A DNA stretch of 64,000 bases from Azospirillum brasilense (GCF_022023855.1 NZ_CP059449.1:1226501-1290500); one strand, 5' to 3'. Positions 9,200 through 18,021 are shown, counted from the stretch's first letter. Program-made: numbers and translations. Notes: a model not told the origin generated them from the sequence alone.

Positions 9200-9709
9200 A
9201 TGGTGGATAGAGTTGTTTGCCGTCTTGTCGCCCTGACGTTGTTTGTACTTGCCGGCGCGGCCAGCGCCGGGACGCTGCCGGAACCGACGGAAAAGCCGAT
9301 TCTGGTCGTGTCGGGGCAGATTGGGGCGACCAACCGCGACGGTGCGGCGGTCTTCGACCGTCCCATGCTGGAAGCGCTGGGCATGGTGTCCTTCACCACC
9401 GCCACCCCCTGGTACAAGGAGCCGGTGACCTTCGAAGGCGTGCCGCTCGCCCGCCTGATGGAGCGTGTGGAGGCGCGCGGCGAAACGCTGACCGCGACGG
9501 CGCTGAACGACTACACCGGCGAAATCCCCATGGACGACGTGCGGAACCGCAAGGTGATCCTGGCGCTGAAGCGCGACGGGGCCTACATGCCGGTCAGCGA
9601 CAAGGGGCCGCTGTTCATCGTCTATGATTTCGACCATGATCCGGAAGCGAACCGGCAGAAATATTTCGCACGCTCGGTCTGGCAGGTCGCCCGGCTGACC
9701 GTGAAGTGA
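9200..9709 (+). CDS. Periplasmic protein resembling the molybdopterin-dependent oxidoreductase (SUOX) fold
   Basis: From the ATG at 9200 the 169-residue product has a clear signal peptide ([19 protein letters not shown], cleaved near ASA-G) and is exported. An upstream in-frame ATG at 9158 would spoil the signal peptide. The mature part has [34 protein letters not shown] and [12 protein letters not shown], with a late [14 protein letters not shown]. These resemble oxidoreductase molybdopterin-binding-domain proteins, but I see no conserved Cys to hold molybdenum. It is probably a ligand-binding relative rather than an enzyme. Its stop overlaps the next gene's GTG start, so it and the histidine kinase are made together and probably work as a sensing pair. 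Confidence 0.75.
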   Translation: MVDRVVCRLVALTLFVLAGAASAGTLPEPTEKPILVVSGQIGATNRDGAAVFDRPMLEALGMVSFTTATPWYKEPVTFEGVPLARLMERVEARGETLTATALNDYTGEIPMDDVRNRKVILALKRDGAYMPVSDKGPLFIVYDFDHDPEANRQKYFARSVWQVARLTVK

Positions 9710-11265
9710 AGGCAGCCCTTGTGAGTCCGCCGACCGAGACCGCGCCGAAAGGAAGCTCGCGGCTGTCCCGCCTGCTGGGCTGGGCGTCGGAGGACCGTAC
9801 GCGCCGCATTGGGCTCTGGCTGGCGATCCTGACCGGCGCGTTCGGCCTAGCGGCCGCCTATCTGTCGCTGCTGGTGGTGAATTACGGCGAGGCGTTGCGG
9901 GGCGCCGCGCCCTACAACTTCGCCTGGGCCGCCAGCCAGACGGTGGGGGAGGTGACGCGGCTGGAGCAGCGCATCCTGGCCAGTGCGCTTCCCGGGGCCA
10001 AGGTCGACGCGGACGAGGTGCAGCTCCGCCTGGACATCGTCCGCAACCGCATCGCCGTGCTGGGGCGGGGACAGGCCTCCCTCTTCATGGACCGCTACCC
10101 GCAGCATCGCCGCACGGTGGCCCGGCTGGAGGAGGCGCTGAACAGCGTCGGCACGATCCTGGCCGGGCCGCTGCCGCCGGCGGACAAGGCGCTGGCCGCC
10201 CTGGCGGTTCTGGAGCCCGTCGACCGCGAACTGAACGCCTTCGCCTCCGTCGCCTCCCAGTTCGGCGGGGAGCTGGTGGACGAGGGGCACGACCATCTGC
10301 TCTATCTGCATGGGCTGTTCTCCATGCTGTCGGCCGGTCTGGCGGTCTGCGGCGTTCTGTTCATCACGGTGCTGCTGATCCAGAACCGGGCCATCCGGAA
10401 GGCGCATGACCGGATGGAGGCGATGGCCGGCGCCCTGCGAACGGCCATCGCCCAGGCGGAGGAGGCCAGCCAGGCCAAGACCCGCTTCCTGGCGACCATG
10501 AGCCACGAGCTGCGCACCCCATTGAACGCGATCATCGGCTTTTCCGAGTTGATCCGCGAAGACGGCGACATCGGCGGCGGCGGCCGCGCCACCGCCGTCC
10601 CGTCCGGCAGCACGAAGGAAACCACCCGCCGGGAGAACGCCCAGCGGGAGCACGCCCAGTATGCGGGCTACATCCTGACCAGCGCCCGGCACATGCTGGG
10701 TCTGGTTATCGACATCCTGACGGTCGCCCAGATGGAGTCGGGCCACGCCAACCTGACCTTCGATTCGGTGGACCCGCGCAAGGTGGTCGGCACCGCCATC
10801 GCCACGGTGCTGGGCACCCAGGCCGGGCGGGGCCGGACGATCCGGACGGCGGCGGGGGCGGTCTGGCCGGTGCTTCAGGCCGACGAGCGGGCGGTGCGGC
10901 AGATGATGCTGAACCTGCTGTCCAACGCGGTGAAGTTCAGCACTGCCCCGTCGGCGATCGAGGTGCAGGCGTGGCTGGACCCGCAGGGCGGCTTCGTCAT
11001 CGCCGTGCAGGACCAGGGCATCGGCATGACGCCGGAGCAGATTGGAAAGGCCGCGCAGCCGTTCTATCAGGCGGAGGACGGCGCGACCCGCCGTTTCCAG
11101 GGATCGGGGCTGGGGCTCAGCATCGTGAAGAGCCTGATGGAGGCGCATGGCGGCCGGTTGCTGCTGGAAGGCGCGGCGGGGGCCGGCCTGCGGGCCTCCC
11201 TCCATTTTCCGGCGGAACGGGTCGGCGTGCCGGCGCCGCGTCCGGACCCGGCAAGCCAGGTTTGA
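9706..11265 (+). CDS. Membrane sensor histidine kinase paired with the periplasmic SUOX-fold protein
   Basis: This 519-residue kinase starts at GTG 9706, overlapping the preceding stop (GTGA). Membrane segments lie at about residues 36-58 and 203-226, enclosing a roughly 145-residue periplasmic helical domain. A short linker leads to the HisKA box [19 protein letters not shown] with H267, then the ATPase domain with [18 protein letters not shown] and [18 protein letters not shown]. All catalytic boxes are intact. There is no receiver domain and no adjacent response regulator, so its partner lies elsewhere. Translational coupling suggests the upstream exported protein modulates its periplasmic domain; this is inference. 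Confidence 0.9.
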   Translation: MKAALVSPPTETAPKGSSRLSRLLGWASEDRTRRIGLWLAILTGAFGLAAAYLSLLVVNYGEALRGAAPYNFAWAASQTVGEVTRLEQRILASALPGAKVDADEVQLRLDIVRNRIAVLGRGQASLFMDRYPQHRRTVARLEEALNSVGTILAGPLPPADKALAALAVLEPVDRELNAFASVASQFGGELVDEGHDHLLYLHGLFSMLSAGLAVCGVLFITVLLIQNRAIRKAHDRMEAMAGALRTAIAQAEEASQAKTRFLATMSHELRTPLNAIIGFSELIREDGDIGGGGRATAVPSGSTKETTRRENAQREHAQYAGYILTSARHMLGLVIDILTVAQMESGHANLTFDSVDPRKVVGTAIATVLGTQAGRGRTIRTAAGAVWPVLQADERAVRQMMLNLLSNAVKFSTAPSAIEVQAWLDPQGGFVIAVQDQGIGMTPEQIGKAAQPFYQAEDGATRRFQGSGLGLSIVKSLMEAHGGRLLLEGAAGAGLRASLHFPAERVGVPAPRPDPASQV

Positions 11266-11337
11266 GCAAGCCAGGTTTGAGATCGAGCGGCGTCGGACTT
11301 GCCGGAAATAAGCAAAGCAAAGAAGGGATCGGGTTTT

Positions 11338-12027
11338 ATGACGGTGCAGGCAAATGTTCTCGCCCTCGTGCAGGAGGCGATGGAGGCGCGCCGCTCGAAC
11401 GAGGCGCTCGACACGCCGCTGGACGCCGCGGGCGAGGCGGCCATGATCGACGCCGCGGCGCGGAAGGTCGAAGAACTGCTCGACGTGCTGCGGATCGACC
11501 ACCGCAACGACCACAACACCCGCGACACGCCGCGCCGCGTCGCCAAGATGCTGGTGCGCGAGCTTCTCAAGGGCCGTTTCACGGCGGCGCCCGAACTGAC
11601 CGAATTCCGGAACGCCGAGGAATTCGACCATCTGATCGTCACTGGTCCGATCGCCGTGCGTTCCACCTGCGCGCACCATCTGATGCCGATCTACGGCACG
11701 GCCTTTATCGGCATCCTGCCGGCCAAGGGCGGGAACATCCTGGGCCTGTCCAAGTACGACCGGATCGTCGACCATTTCGCAGCCCGCTTCCAGATCCAGG
11801 AGGAACTGGTCAAGCAGATCGGCAACTTCATCGTCGAGGCCACCCGGCCACGCGGGCTGGCCGTGCGCATCAGCGCCGTTCACATGTGCAAGACCCACCG
11901 CGGCGTGCGCGCCGGCCATGACAGCCGCATGGTCAACAGCTCCTTCCACGGCGAGATGCTGGAATCGCGCGAGCTGCGTGAGGAGTTCCTGAGGGAGTGC
12001 GCGACGCTTGAACGTTCCGCCCGCTGA
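11338..12027 (+). CDS. folE: GTP cyclohydrolase I family protein (divergent paralogue)
   Basis: This 229-residue protein belongs to the FolE fold, which converts GTP to dihydroneopterin triphosphate. The start has GAAGGGA about 9 bases upstream. The zinc ligands are present (TCAHHLMPIYG and HMCKTHRGV), as are SKYDRIV and FQIQEEL, so the active site looks complete. It differs markedly from the canonical FolE encoded at 14278-14943: it has a longer N-terminus (NEALDTPLDAAGEAAM) and little identity outside the motifs. Either it feeds a separate pterin product or it works under other conditions. Keeping two copies 2.3 kb apart argues for specialisation. Confidence 0.88.
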   Translation: MTVQANVLALVQEAMEARRSNEALDTPLDAAGEAAMIDAAARKVEELLDVLRIDHRNDHNTRDTPRRVAKMLVRELLKGRFTAAPELTEFRNAEEFDHLIVTGPIAVRSTCAHHLMPIYGTAFIGILPAKGGNILGLSKYDRIVDHFAARFQIQEELVKQIGNFIVEATRPRGLAVRISAVHMCKTHRGVRAGHDSRMVNSSFHGEMLESRELREEFLRECATLERSAR

Positions 12028-12940
12028 GCGGACTGTTCTGCCCGCCCCGACGGGTGCGAAGTGCCTGACTGTCTTCGCGGGCGTGGAAAGGCGGTTCGGC
12101 ATCGCGGGGGCGGCGCTGCTGATGGCGGCGTCGCTCGCCCTGGTGCTGACCGCCGGGGCGCTGGCCCGCGAACTCGGCGCCCGCTACGGCGCGGCGGAGG
12201 TTCTCTTCCTGCGCTTCCTGCTGTCGCTGCCGGTGGTCGCCGTGGCGGCTTTTGCGATGGCCGGGCGGCGTGCCCTGTCCGTCACCCGGCCCGGCGGCCA
12301 CGCGGTGCGGGCGCTGAGCGGCGTCGGCGCCGCGCTGATCTTCTACGCGGCGACCCAGCATCTGCCCTTCGCCGATCTGGTCGCCCTGTCCTACGCGGCG
12401 CCCCTGTTCGTGGTGCTGCTGTCCGGCCCGGCCATCGGGGAACGGGTGGGGGCGGCCTCCGCCGTCTGCGTCGCGCTGGGGATGGCCGGGGTCTTCCTGA
12501 TCGCCCCGCCGACGCGGTTGGAGCCGTGGAGCCTCGCCATGCTCGTCATGGCCTTCCTCAACGCGGTCTGCATCCTGGCGACCCGGCGGACGGCCCAGGC
12601 CGACGGGCCGGCGGCCACCGGGCTGGTCTTCGTGCTGGCTGGGTGCCTGCTGACCGCCCCGGCGGCCCTGCTGACCGGCTTCCGGATGCCCGAGCCGGCG
12701 GATCTGCCGGTCTTCCTGCTGCTGGGTTTCGCCGCGGGGGCGGCCATTCTGCTGAACGCCGCCGCCTTCCGCCGAGCGCCGGCGGCGCTGCTGGCGCCCA
12801 TCGACTATCTGGGGATTGCGGCCTCGGCGGCCATCGGCTTCCTATGGTGGGGCGAAAGCCCGTCGTCCGCGGTGTTGCTGGGCGGGGGGCTGATCGCTGC
12901 CGCCGGGCTGGGAACCCTGTGGACCGGCGCCCGGCGCTGA
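12008..12940 (+). CDS. EamA/DMT-family transporter
   Basis: This is a ten-helix membrane protein of the drug/metabolite transporter superfamily, made of two EamA repeats, probably exporting a small metabolite. The frame opens at TTG 12008, 10 bases after GAGGGAG and inside the end of the cyclohydrolase gene. A GTG at 12083 or ATG at 12122 are alternatives, so the first 25-38 residues are uncertain. Typical features are FLRFLLSLPVV, the LSGVGAALIFYAATQHLPFADLVALSYAAPLF helix pair, and near the end APIDYLGIAASAAIGFLWWGE. Substrate is unknown. Overlap with the cyclohydrolase gene implies co-transcription. Confidence 0.85.
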   Translation: MNVPPAERTVLPAPTGAKCLTVFAGVERRFGIAGAALLMAASLALVLTAGALARELGARYGAAEVLFLRFLLSLPVVAVAAFAMAGRRALSVTRPGGHAVRALSGVGAALIFYAATQHLPFADLVALSYAAPLFVVLLSGPAIGERVGAASAVCVALGMAGVFLIAPPTRLEPWSLAMLVMAFLNAVCILATRRTAQADGPAATGLVFVLAGCLLTAPAALLTGFRMPEPADLPVFLLLGFAAGAAILLNAAAFRRAPAALLAPIDYLGIAASAAIGFLWWGESPSSAVLLGGGLIAAAGLGTLWTGARR

Positions 12941-12959
12941 CGGCTTCCGCCTGTTTCGC

Positions 12960-13442
12960 CTACTGCACCACGATCCGTCGCACCACGGCCTTGGTGGCGC
13001 GGGCCAGATCCGCCGGGGCCAGGGCGATCTGCAGGCCGCGCCGCCCGCCGTTGACGACCATTTCCGGCAGGGTCTCGGCGCTGGAATCGATGAAGGTGGG
13101 AAGGGCCTTGCGCTGGCCCAGCGGGCTGATGCCGCCGACCATGTAGCCGGTGGTGCGCTCCGCCAGGGCGGGGTCGGCGAGATCGGCCTTCTTGGCCCCG
13201 GCGGCGGCGGCCAGCGCCTTCAGGTCCAGCTTCGCCGCGACGGGGATGACGACGCAGGCCAGCGCCTTCGGCTCCAGCTGGACGATCAGCGTCTTGTAGA
13301 CCACCGCCGGGTCCAGCCCCATGGCCGCCGCGGCGTGCAGGCCGATGGCGTCCGCCGAGGGGTCGTACTCATACTCCATCAGGCGGTGGGCCATCCCTGC
13401 CGCCTTCGCCGCGTTCACCGCCGGTGTGACCTTCGCCGCCAT
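12960..13442 (-). CDS. ybaK: Cys-tRNA(Pro)/Cys-tRNA(Cys) deacylase YbaK-type
   Basis: This YbaK/EbsC-family enzyme hydrolyses Cys mischarged onto tRNA-Pro, a translation quality-control step. The ATG at 13442 gives 160 residues, the usual length. Recognisable features are KVTPAVNAAKAAGMAH at the start, LHAAAAMGLDPAVVYKTLIV with the conserved Lys, CVVIPVAAKLDLKALA, GGISPLGQRKALPTFID and the C-terminal GGRRGLQIALAPADLARAT. It converges on the EamA transporter gene and is divergent from the response regulator gene. Confidence 0.93.
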   Translation of the reverse strand: MAAKVTPAVNAAKAAGMAHRLMEYEYDPSADAIGLHAAAAMGLDPAVVYKTLIVQLEPKALACVVIPVAAKLDLKALAAAAGAKKADLADPALAERTTGYMVGGISPLGQRKALPTFIDSSAETLPEMVVNGGRRGLQIALAPADLARATKAVVRRIVVQ

Positions 13443-13565
13443 CTCGACCTTGCTCCCCAGGCGCGGATTCGCCCTTTCATGCCGGGAGCTTAGCAGACCG
13501 CCCCAGCGAGGGGGAGAGGGGGACGGAGGGGAGGGCGCAACGCCGCGGTGCACCCCTTTCGACGA

Positions 13566-13586
13566 CGCAATTTTGCCCAAATTGCG
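13566..13586 (+). promoter_or_regulatory. Perfect 8-bp inverted repeat upstream of REC-Fis regulator
   Basis: CGCAATTT (13566-13573) and AAATTGCG (13579-13586) are exact reverse complements separated by TGCCC. The site is about 92 bases before the regulator's ATG, within the 235-base region between divergent genes. It would suit an operator for either gene, possibly autoregulation by the Fis-type regulator. It lacks a T-tract and does not follow a gene end, so a terminator is unlikely. Confidence 0.35.
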
Positions 13587-13677
13587 CCGGTGTTCATGCC
13601 AACGCGCCTTGGACAGACGGGGCGCCTGCCGCGATTCTGACCGCCGGCCCGTTCCCCGGTCGGAGAGTTGGAGAATC

Positions 13678-14265
13678 ATGGTCCCACGCACGCTGCTTGT
13701 CGTCGATGACGATCCCACCCTGGAGGTTCGGGTCCAGGACGCCTTGCCGGTGTGCCGGATCGTGGCCGCGGGCGGCGTGGCGGACGCGCTGGAGGCGGTG
13801 CGGGCGCACCGGCCCCCGGTGGTCGCCCTGTCGGTCGATCTGGCGCGGCTCGACGAGTCGCCGCGCGAAGGCGGCGACGGTCTGGACGTCCTGTCGCTGA
13901 TCCTTGGGGAGGCGCCGTCGATCAAGGTCATCGCGCTCGCCCCGCGCGACCAACGGGTGCTGGCGGTGCGCGCGGTGGCCCGCGGCGCCCACGAGGTGTG
14001 CGGCAAGCCGATCGACGCGCAGGAGCTGGCCGGGGTGGTGCAGCGCGCCTTCCAGCGCGCCGACCTGGAGCTGGAAGGGCGCCGGCTGGCCACAGGGGAC
14101 GCCCCGCCGACCCTGCGCGTCCTGCGTGACGAGACGGAGCGGCGCGCCCTGCTCGACACGCTGGCCCGCTCCGGCGGCAACCTGTCGGCGACGGCCCGCC
14201 TGCTCGGGGTCAGCCGCCCGACGCTCTACAGCCTGCTGCGCCAGCACGGCATCCGCGCCGATTGA
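13678..14265 (+). CDS. Atypical response regulator with C-terminal Fis-type helix-turn-helix
   Basis: The 195-residue protein has a receiver domain (1-125) and a Fis-type DNA-binding C-terminus ending SGGNLSATARLLGVSRPTLYSLLRQHG. It resembles the receiver plus Fis ends of PrsR-type regulators without the AAA+ core. The acidic pocket VVDDDP and the KPID lysine are conserved. The acceptor region reads VVALSVDLARL rather than the usual LDLGLP, so the Asp is displaced or lost, and the switch Thr/Ser after strand 4 is Ala (IALAPRD). It may be phosphorylated weakly or not at all. GGAG lies just before the ATG. No partner kinase is adjacent. Confidence 0.82.
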   Translation: MVPRTLLVVDDDPTLEVRVQDALPVCRIVAAGGVADALEAVRAHRPPVVALSVDLARLDESPREGGDGLDVLSLILGEAPSIKVIALAPRDQRVLAVRAVARGAHEVCGKPIDAQELAGVVQRAFQRADLELEGRRLATGDAPPTLRVLRDETERRALLDTLARSGGNLSATARLLGVSRPTLYSLLRQHGIRAD

Positions 14266-14277
14266 CGCAGCGACGCG

Positions 14278-14943
14278 TCATTCGGCGCGCGAGCCGGGAT
14301 TGCCGATCATCGACAGGAACTCCCGTCGGGTGGACGGGTCGCTGCGGAAGGCGCCCAGCATCCGGCTGGTCACCATGGTGACGCCGGTCTTGTGCACGCC
14401 GCGGGTGGTCATGCACTGGTGCTGCGCCTCGATCACCACGGCGACGCCTTCGGGCTGAAGCACCTGATCGATGGCGTTGGCGATCTGCGCCGTCATCTTC
14501 TCCTGGATTTGCAGGCGCTTGGCATAGGCCTCGACGAGCCGCGCCAGCTTGGAGATGCCGACGACCCGTTGCCGGGGCAGGTAGGCGACGTGCGCCTTGC
14601 CGATGATCGGCACCATGTGGTGCTCGCAGTAGGACTCCAGACGGATGTCGCGCAGGACGACCATCTCGTCGTAGCCGTCGGTCTCCTCGAAGGTGCGCGC
14701 GAGGATTTCCTCCGGGTCGATGGCGTAACCGGCGAAGAACTCCTCGTAGGAGCGGACCACCCGGTCCGGCGTACCCACCAGACCCTCACGCGCCGGATCG
14801 TCGCCGGCCCAGCGGATCAGTGTGCGGACGGCATCCTCGGCCTCGGCACGGGTGGGGCGCGCGATCTCGCCATGGCCGGTGCCGGCGGGGTGGCCGGGGC
14901 CGCGGAGGACATTGTCGGCGTGCGGAGTCTTGGAAGCCGTCAC
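14278..14943 (-). CDS. folE: GTP cyclohydrolase I
   Basis: This is the canonical FolE, converting GTP to 7,8-dihydroneopterin triphosphate for folate synthesis. The 221-residue protein begins at GTG 14943 ([11 protein letters not shown]) and contains [19 protein letters not shown], the zinc site [42 protein letters not shown], and [13 protein letters not shown] with the remaining Cys ligand. The C-terminus [15 protein letters not shown] is typical. Compared with the paralogue at 11338 it is the closer match to housekeeping enzymes. Confidence 0.96.
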   Translation of the reverse strand: MTASKTPHADNVLRGPGHPAGTGHGEIARPTRAEAEDAVRTLIRWAGDDPAREGLVGTPDRVVRSYEEFFAGYAIDPEEILARTFEETDGYDEMVVLRDIRLESYCEHHMVPIIGKAHVAYLPRQRVVGISKLARLVEAYAKRLQIQEKMTAQIANAIDQVLQPEGVAVVIEAQHQCMTTRGVHKTGVTMVTSRMLGAFRSDPSTRREFLSMIGNPGSRAE

Positions 14944-15238
14944 GGGGCGAAGCCTTTCGATTCCTGGTCAAACAGGTTCTGATCACATGCGGGCCGTCGC
15001 CGCGGCACACAATGCCGGAGCCGGCAAGTCAGGTATGAATACGGCCCACTGCTCGCCCGGATCACCGGGATTTTCGAGAAAGCCGGCAGGCCGCAGGGCG
15101 GAGTATGGCGCAAGTGGGTTCGATGGCCCCACAGTCAAGGCGCCGGGCGCAGCCTTTCAGCGCGTGCTGCGGCGATTGGTTGCACGCGCCCGGTGGTTTT
15201 TCAATGCCGGCCGTCGGGCGCCTGTCATGCGCCCGGCG

Positions 15239-15631
15239 TCAGTTCAGTTGGCGGGGCTGGTGCGGGCTGTCGAGCGAGAAGGCGGGGACCGCCACGTCGA
15301 AGGCCTCGCCGCCGCCCGTTTCGAAGCGGTAGGAGCCGACCATGATCCCGGATGGCGTGGGAAGCGGCGTTCCGCTGGTGTATTCGAAGCTGCCGCCGGG
15401 TTCCAGCACCGGCTGTTCGCCCACCACGCCCGGCCCGCGAACCTCCTGCACGCGCCCCAGCGCGTCGGTGATGTGCCAATAGCGTGTGCGCAGCCGGACG
15501 GTTTCCTGGCCTTCGTTCTCGATCCGGACGTGATAGGCCCAGACATAGCGGCTTTCGGCGGGCATGGACTGCTCGTCGAGAAAGACCGGCTGGACGGTGA
15601 CGCGGATCGCGCGGGTGACTTTCGTGTACAT
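15239..15631 (-). CDS. apaG: ApaG (DUF525) protein
   Basis: ApaG is a small beta-sandwich protein; in enterobacteria it is linked to Ap4A hydrolase and Co/Mg phenotypes, but its biochemical role is unclear. The ATG at 15631 gives 130 residues, the normal size. Conserved landmarks are [28 protein letters not shown]-like [16 protein letters not shown], the [14 protein letters not shown] glycine-rich loop and [12 protein letters not shown]. No apaH or ksgA partner lies nearby. Confidence 0.95.
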   Translation of the reverse strand: MYTKVTRAIRVTVQPVFLDEQSMPAESRYVWAYHVRIENEGQETVRLRTRYWHITDALGRVQEVRGPGVVGEQPVLEPGGSFEYTSGTPLPTPSGIMVGSYRFETGGGEAFDVAVPAFSLDSPHQPRQLN

Positions 15632-16048
15632 GGCGGCACTCCCAGTCCTGAGAATAGGGGTGGGGGAAAGCGCCTGTCCAGTGGTGGAGCGGGGGACACC
15701 CCCTCCGGATGCCCCGAAGCAGCGGGGCGGGGCCGCGGCGATGCATGCAGGACACACCGGGAAGCCATGCGCAACGGGCCGCTTCCGGCCCTTTCACGAT
15801 CGCTTGAACCCCCTGTCGGCTGGTGTTATATGCGAGGTCCCTGCAACGGCCGAAGAGCCTTGCCCATGTCTCGTCCGCACAGCATCAGCATCCGACGACG
15901 ACGCCACGCCGCGCTGCGCGCGGTTGCGGCCGTCTTTGGGTCGCGTGCGGACGCTTCGGGTCTCCGCCGGCACTGATCCGGCGCTCCCCCGGCGCGGCGG
16001 CGCGATCCGCCTCCGACCACAGTCTTTCTGCCGGGAAGCCCCCTTGAC
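15632..16048 (+). other. 417-base gap between apaG and the acetyltransferase gene
   Basis: The gap holds the apaG promoter side and the leader of the downstream acetyltransferase gene. The only AT-rich patch is TGTTATATG near 15823. A 36-codon frame (15866-15976) encodes a very Arg-rich peptide with no clear ribosome site and I do not accept it as a gene. No repeat, tRNA or terminator is visible. Confidence 0.35.
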
Positions 16049-16708
16049 ATGATGATCTCCCTGGAAGAGCCGCGGCACGACGCGGCGATCGAAGCCCTGC
16101 TCGACCGGTCCTTCGGCCCGGATCGTTTCAAGAAGACCGCCTACAAGCTGCGGGAGGGCGTCGCCCCGATCCCGGAGCTCGGCTTCGTCGCCATCGAGCA
16201 TGACGAACTGGGCAACGAGATTCTGGAGGGCACGATCCGCTACTGGCCGGTGACCGTCGGCGGAACGGTGCCGGCGCTCCTGCTCGGCCCGATCGCGGTG
16301 TCGGACCGGCTGCAGGGCGGCGGGCTTGGCAGCAAACTGATCCGGATGAGCTTGAACAAGGCGGCGGCGCTGGGTCACCGGGCGGTGATCCTGGTCGGTG
16401 ACGCGCCCTATTACGCACGGTTCGGCTTCACGCGGGAGCTGACGCTGGACATGGCGCTGCCGGGTCCGGTGGATCTCGACCGTTTCCTCGGCCTGGAACT
16501 GGTCCCCGGCGCCTTGGCCGGTGCTGCCGGCATGGTGGCCGCCCCGACGGTGGACGAGGGCTACGGGGTGCCCGCGAACGAGGACGTTCGGCAGGAGGCC
16601 GGCGGCACCGCCTTGTTTCCGCGACTGATCTCGCCGCTGGTGTCGGTTTTCGCCGCTTCCTCGCGGGAACTTGCCGAATCCCGCCTGTGGCATGCTCGAA
16701 CCGCTTGA
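16049..16708 (+). CDS. GNAT-family N-acetyltransferase (YhbS-like)
   Basis: The 219-residue protein has a GNAT fold in its first 150 residues. It begins EPRHDAAIEALLDRSFGPDRFKKTAYKLREG, a start typical of YhbS-type acetyltransferases, and contains LLLGPIAVSDRLQGGGLGSKLI, where the acetyl-CoA pyrophosphate loop R/Q-x2-G-x-G lies, then AVILVGDAPYYARFGF with the Tyr near the active site. The last 70 residues are less conserved. The acceptor substrate is unknown. Two ATGs (16049, 16052) are adjacent; GGGAAG lies upstream. Confidence 0.88.
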   Translation: MMISLEEPRHDAAIEALLDRSFGPDRFKKTAYKLREGVAPIPELGFVAIEHDELGNEILEGTIRYWPVTVGGTVPALLLGPIAVSDRLQGGGLGSKLIRMSLNKAAALGHRAVILVGDAPYYARFGFTRELTLDMALPGPVDLDRFLGLELVPGALAGAAGMVAAPTVDEGYGVPANEDVRQEAGGTALFPRLISPLVSVFAASSRELAESRLWHARTA

Positions 16709-16743
16709 AAGCGGCGAAAGCGTCGCCTATAAACATGCGGCGC

Positions 16744-16817
16744 GCGGGTGTAGCTCAATGGTAGAGCAGAAGCTTCCCAAGCTTACGACGAGGGTTCGAT
16801 TCCCTTCACCCGCTCCA
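16744..16817 (+). tRNA. tRNA-Gly (anticodon CCC)
   Basis: The acceptor stem GCGGGTG/CACCCGC is perfect, the D arm is GCTC/GAGC, the anticodon loop TTCCCAA has CCC for GGG codons, and the T arm GAGGG/CCCTT carries TTCGATT. The first anticodon-stem pair (G27-A43) is a mismatch. CCA is encoded at 16815-16817. Confidence 0.96.
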
Positions 16818-16933
16818 ACACCTTCCCTAAGAAATCAGAAGTCTGCTAAAGCCCTGACATTGAGGGCGCGCAGGCGTGTGGGGTGGCCGCGGACACTGGT
16901 CCGGCGGCCTGATCCCCGTTGTGAAACCGGTGT

Positions 16934-17161
16934 TTACCGGTGCTTGCCGTTGTTGGAGGTCAGGGCTCCCACCGCGGCGCCGGCCGCGCCACCGATCACA
17001 CCGCCCATCACGGCGCTGCCCCCCGTCAGGGCGCCGACCGCGGCACCGCCCGCGGCGCCGATGGCGCCGCCCGACAGCGTGCGCTGTTCGCGGTGGCTGA
17101 GGTTTGAGCAGCCCGTCAGAACAAGGCCGCCAACCACGATCACTGCCAGTTTCTTCACCAT
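16934..17161 (-). CDS. Small glycine-zipper lipoprotein (OsmB/YMGG-like)
   Basis: The 75-residue protein starts at ATG 17161 behind a good TAGGA ribosome site. Its signal peptide ends in a lipobox (LVLTGCS), so the Cys would be lipidated and the protein anchored in the envelope. The mature part is mostly glycine-zipper: SGGAIGAAGGAAVGALTGG, GGVIGGAAGAAVGAL, then a basic tail NNGKHR. Such proteins insert into or stabilise membranes and are often induced by osmotic or general stress. I looked for a GGAAC-N16-18-CGTT EcfG promoter upstream and did not find one. Confidence 0.85.
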   Translation of the reverse strand: MVKKLAVIVVGGLVLTGCSNLSHREQRTLSGGAIGAAGGAAVGALTGGSAVMGGVIGGAAGAAVGALTSNNGKHR

Positions 17162-17570
17162 GATCCTACCCGTTTTTTTTCCCTGCATTCTTGGGTGCCG
17201 CCAGCCTCGGGAGCCAGCGGCCAAGCCTGCGCTTGCGTCGCATGCTTACGGAATGAACACACGTCTGCGTGTGACTATTCCGGGACGAAAGGCATAAAAA
17301 CCATCCCTAATAGGGTGATTTCGCCTTCTTTCCCTCTCTCTAAGATAGGTGTGCGGGGTCGTTCAGCAAAGCTAATGGGAACAGCATGCAGGCTCCAATG
17401 AAAAACTTTAATAATTTTCTGGTTATTGCTTGTTTACCATCATGCCGCGTTGAAACGTTGCACTGATTTGGGCGCGTTTCCTCTTTACATCACCAAAGTT
17501 GCATGGAAAGTTCAGTCTTCTAACGATCTGCGTCACATGGTAGGCGCAGGCTCATCGGAAACGTCCCAGG
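17162..17570 (+). other. 409-base AT-richer gap with stem-loop
   Basis: This region is the AT-richest stretch of the first 20 kb. It contains a stem-loop at 17250-17281 (outer GGAAT/ATTCC, inner CACACG-TCTG-CGTGTG) and the short palindrome CCCTAATAGGG near 17304. It also carries the promoter of the lipoprotein gene on the minus strand. No gene, tRNA or long repeat is supported. A small RNA cannot be excluded. Confidence 0.35.
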
Positions 17571-17972
17571 ATGCCCCCCATGCTGCATCTTTCCAGGCTG
17601 CAGGCCCTTGCCGTTCCCCCGGCGAGCCGTCCGAGTGATCGCCGCGAACGGCATCCGCTGCAGCCGGTCCGTGTCCATCCTTGCGCGCCGGCCTTTGAAC
17701 GTTCGGATGCGGCGATTCATCCAGCTGTTCCGGCGGCGGTTCCGGCGGTTGCCCAATCCACGTCCCAGCCCCGCCCAGTCTCCGGCGGGGAGCCGTTGGC
17801 CCGCGTCATCCATATGGCGACCACCGGCGTGTGGGTGGTGAAGCGCCAGGGCCGGATGCTCGAAATCGAAGGACGGATGCATTGGAGCTGTCAGCGCTCC
17901 CTCGCGTCGGACGCGGAGCGCGCCGGCGTCGCCCTGTCCGATCTGGTTGTGAACACCGGTCGCCAGCTCTGA
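17571..17972 (+). CDS. Hypothetical protein
   Basis: This 133-residue frame ends 19 bases before a strong terminator, which supports it as a transcribed unit. The first 75 residues are Pro, Ala and Arg rich and look unlike a folded domain. From the in-frame ATG at 17814 the product (MATTGVWVVKRQGRMLEIEG, about 52 residues) looks more protein-like and may be the true gene. No family is recognised and there is no signal peptide. Confidence 0.4.
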   Translation: MPPMLHLSRLQALAVPPASRPSDRRERHPLQPVRVHPCAPAFERSDAAIHPAVPAAVPAVAQSTSQPRPVSGGEPLARVIHMATTGVWVVKRQGRMLEIEGRMHWSCQRSLASDAERAGVALSDLVVNTGRQL

Positions 17973-17990
17973 TCCGGTGGTGAGAAAACG

Positions 17991-18021
17991 AAAGAGCGGC
18001 GCCCGCAAGCGCCGCTCTTTT
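17991..18021. terminator. Bidirectional rho-independent terminator
   Basis: AAAGAGCGGCGC and GCGCCGCTCTTT form a 12-bp stem with a 6-base loop and a T-tract on the plus strand and its A-tract counterpart on the other side. It separates the plus-strand hypothetical gene from the minus-strand ABC operon ending at 18050, and can serve both. Confidence 0.85.

Noticed and set aside
13490-13560. G-rich block after the ybaK start as a second copy of the 19.7-kb palindrome
   Set aside because: It shares G-run composition but lacks the paired C-rich arm, so it is not the same element on this evidence.
15866-15976. 36-codon Arg-rich frame upstream of the acetyltransferase
   Set aside because: No ribosome site, extreme composition from GC-rich sequence and no resemblance to a leader peptide or known small protein.
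17162-17290. EcfG (general stress) promoter for the glycine-zipper lipoprotein
   Set aside because: Expected from the gene's likely stress role, but no GGAAC-N16-18-CGTT pair is present on the coding strand.
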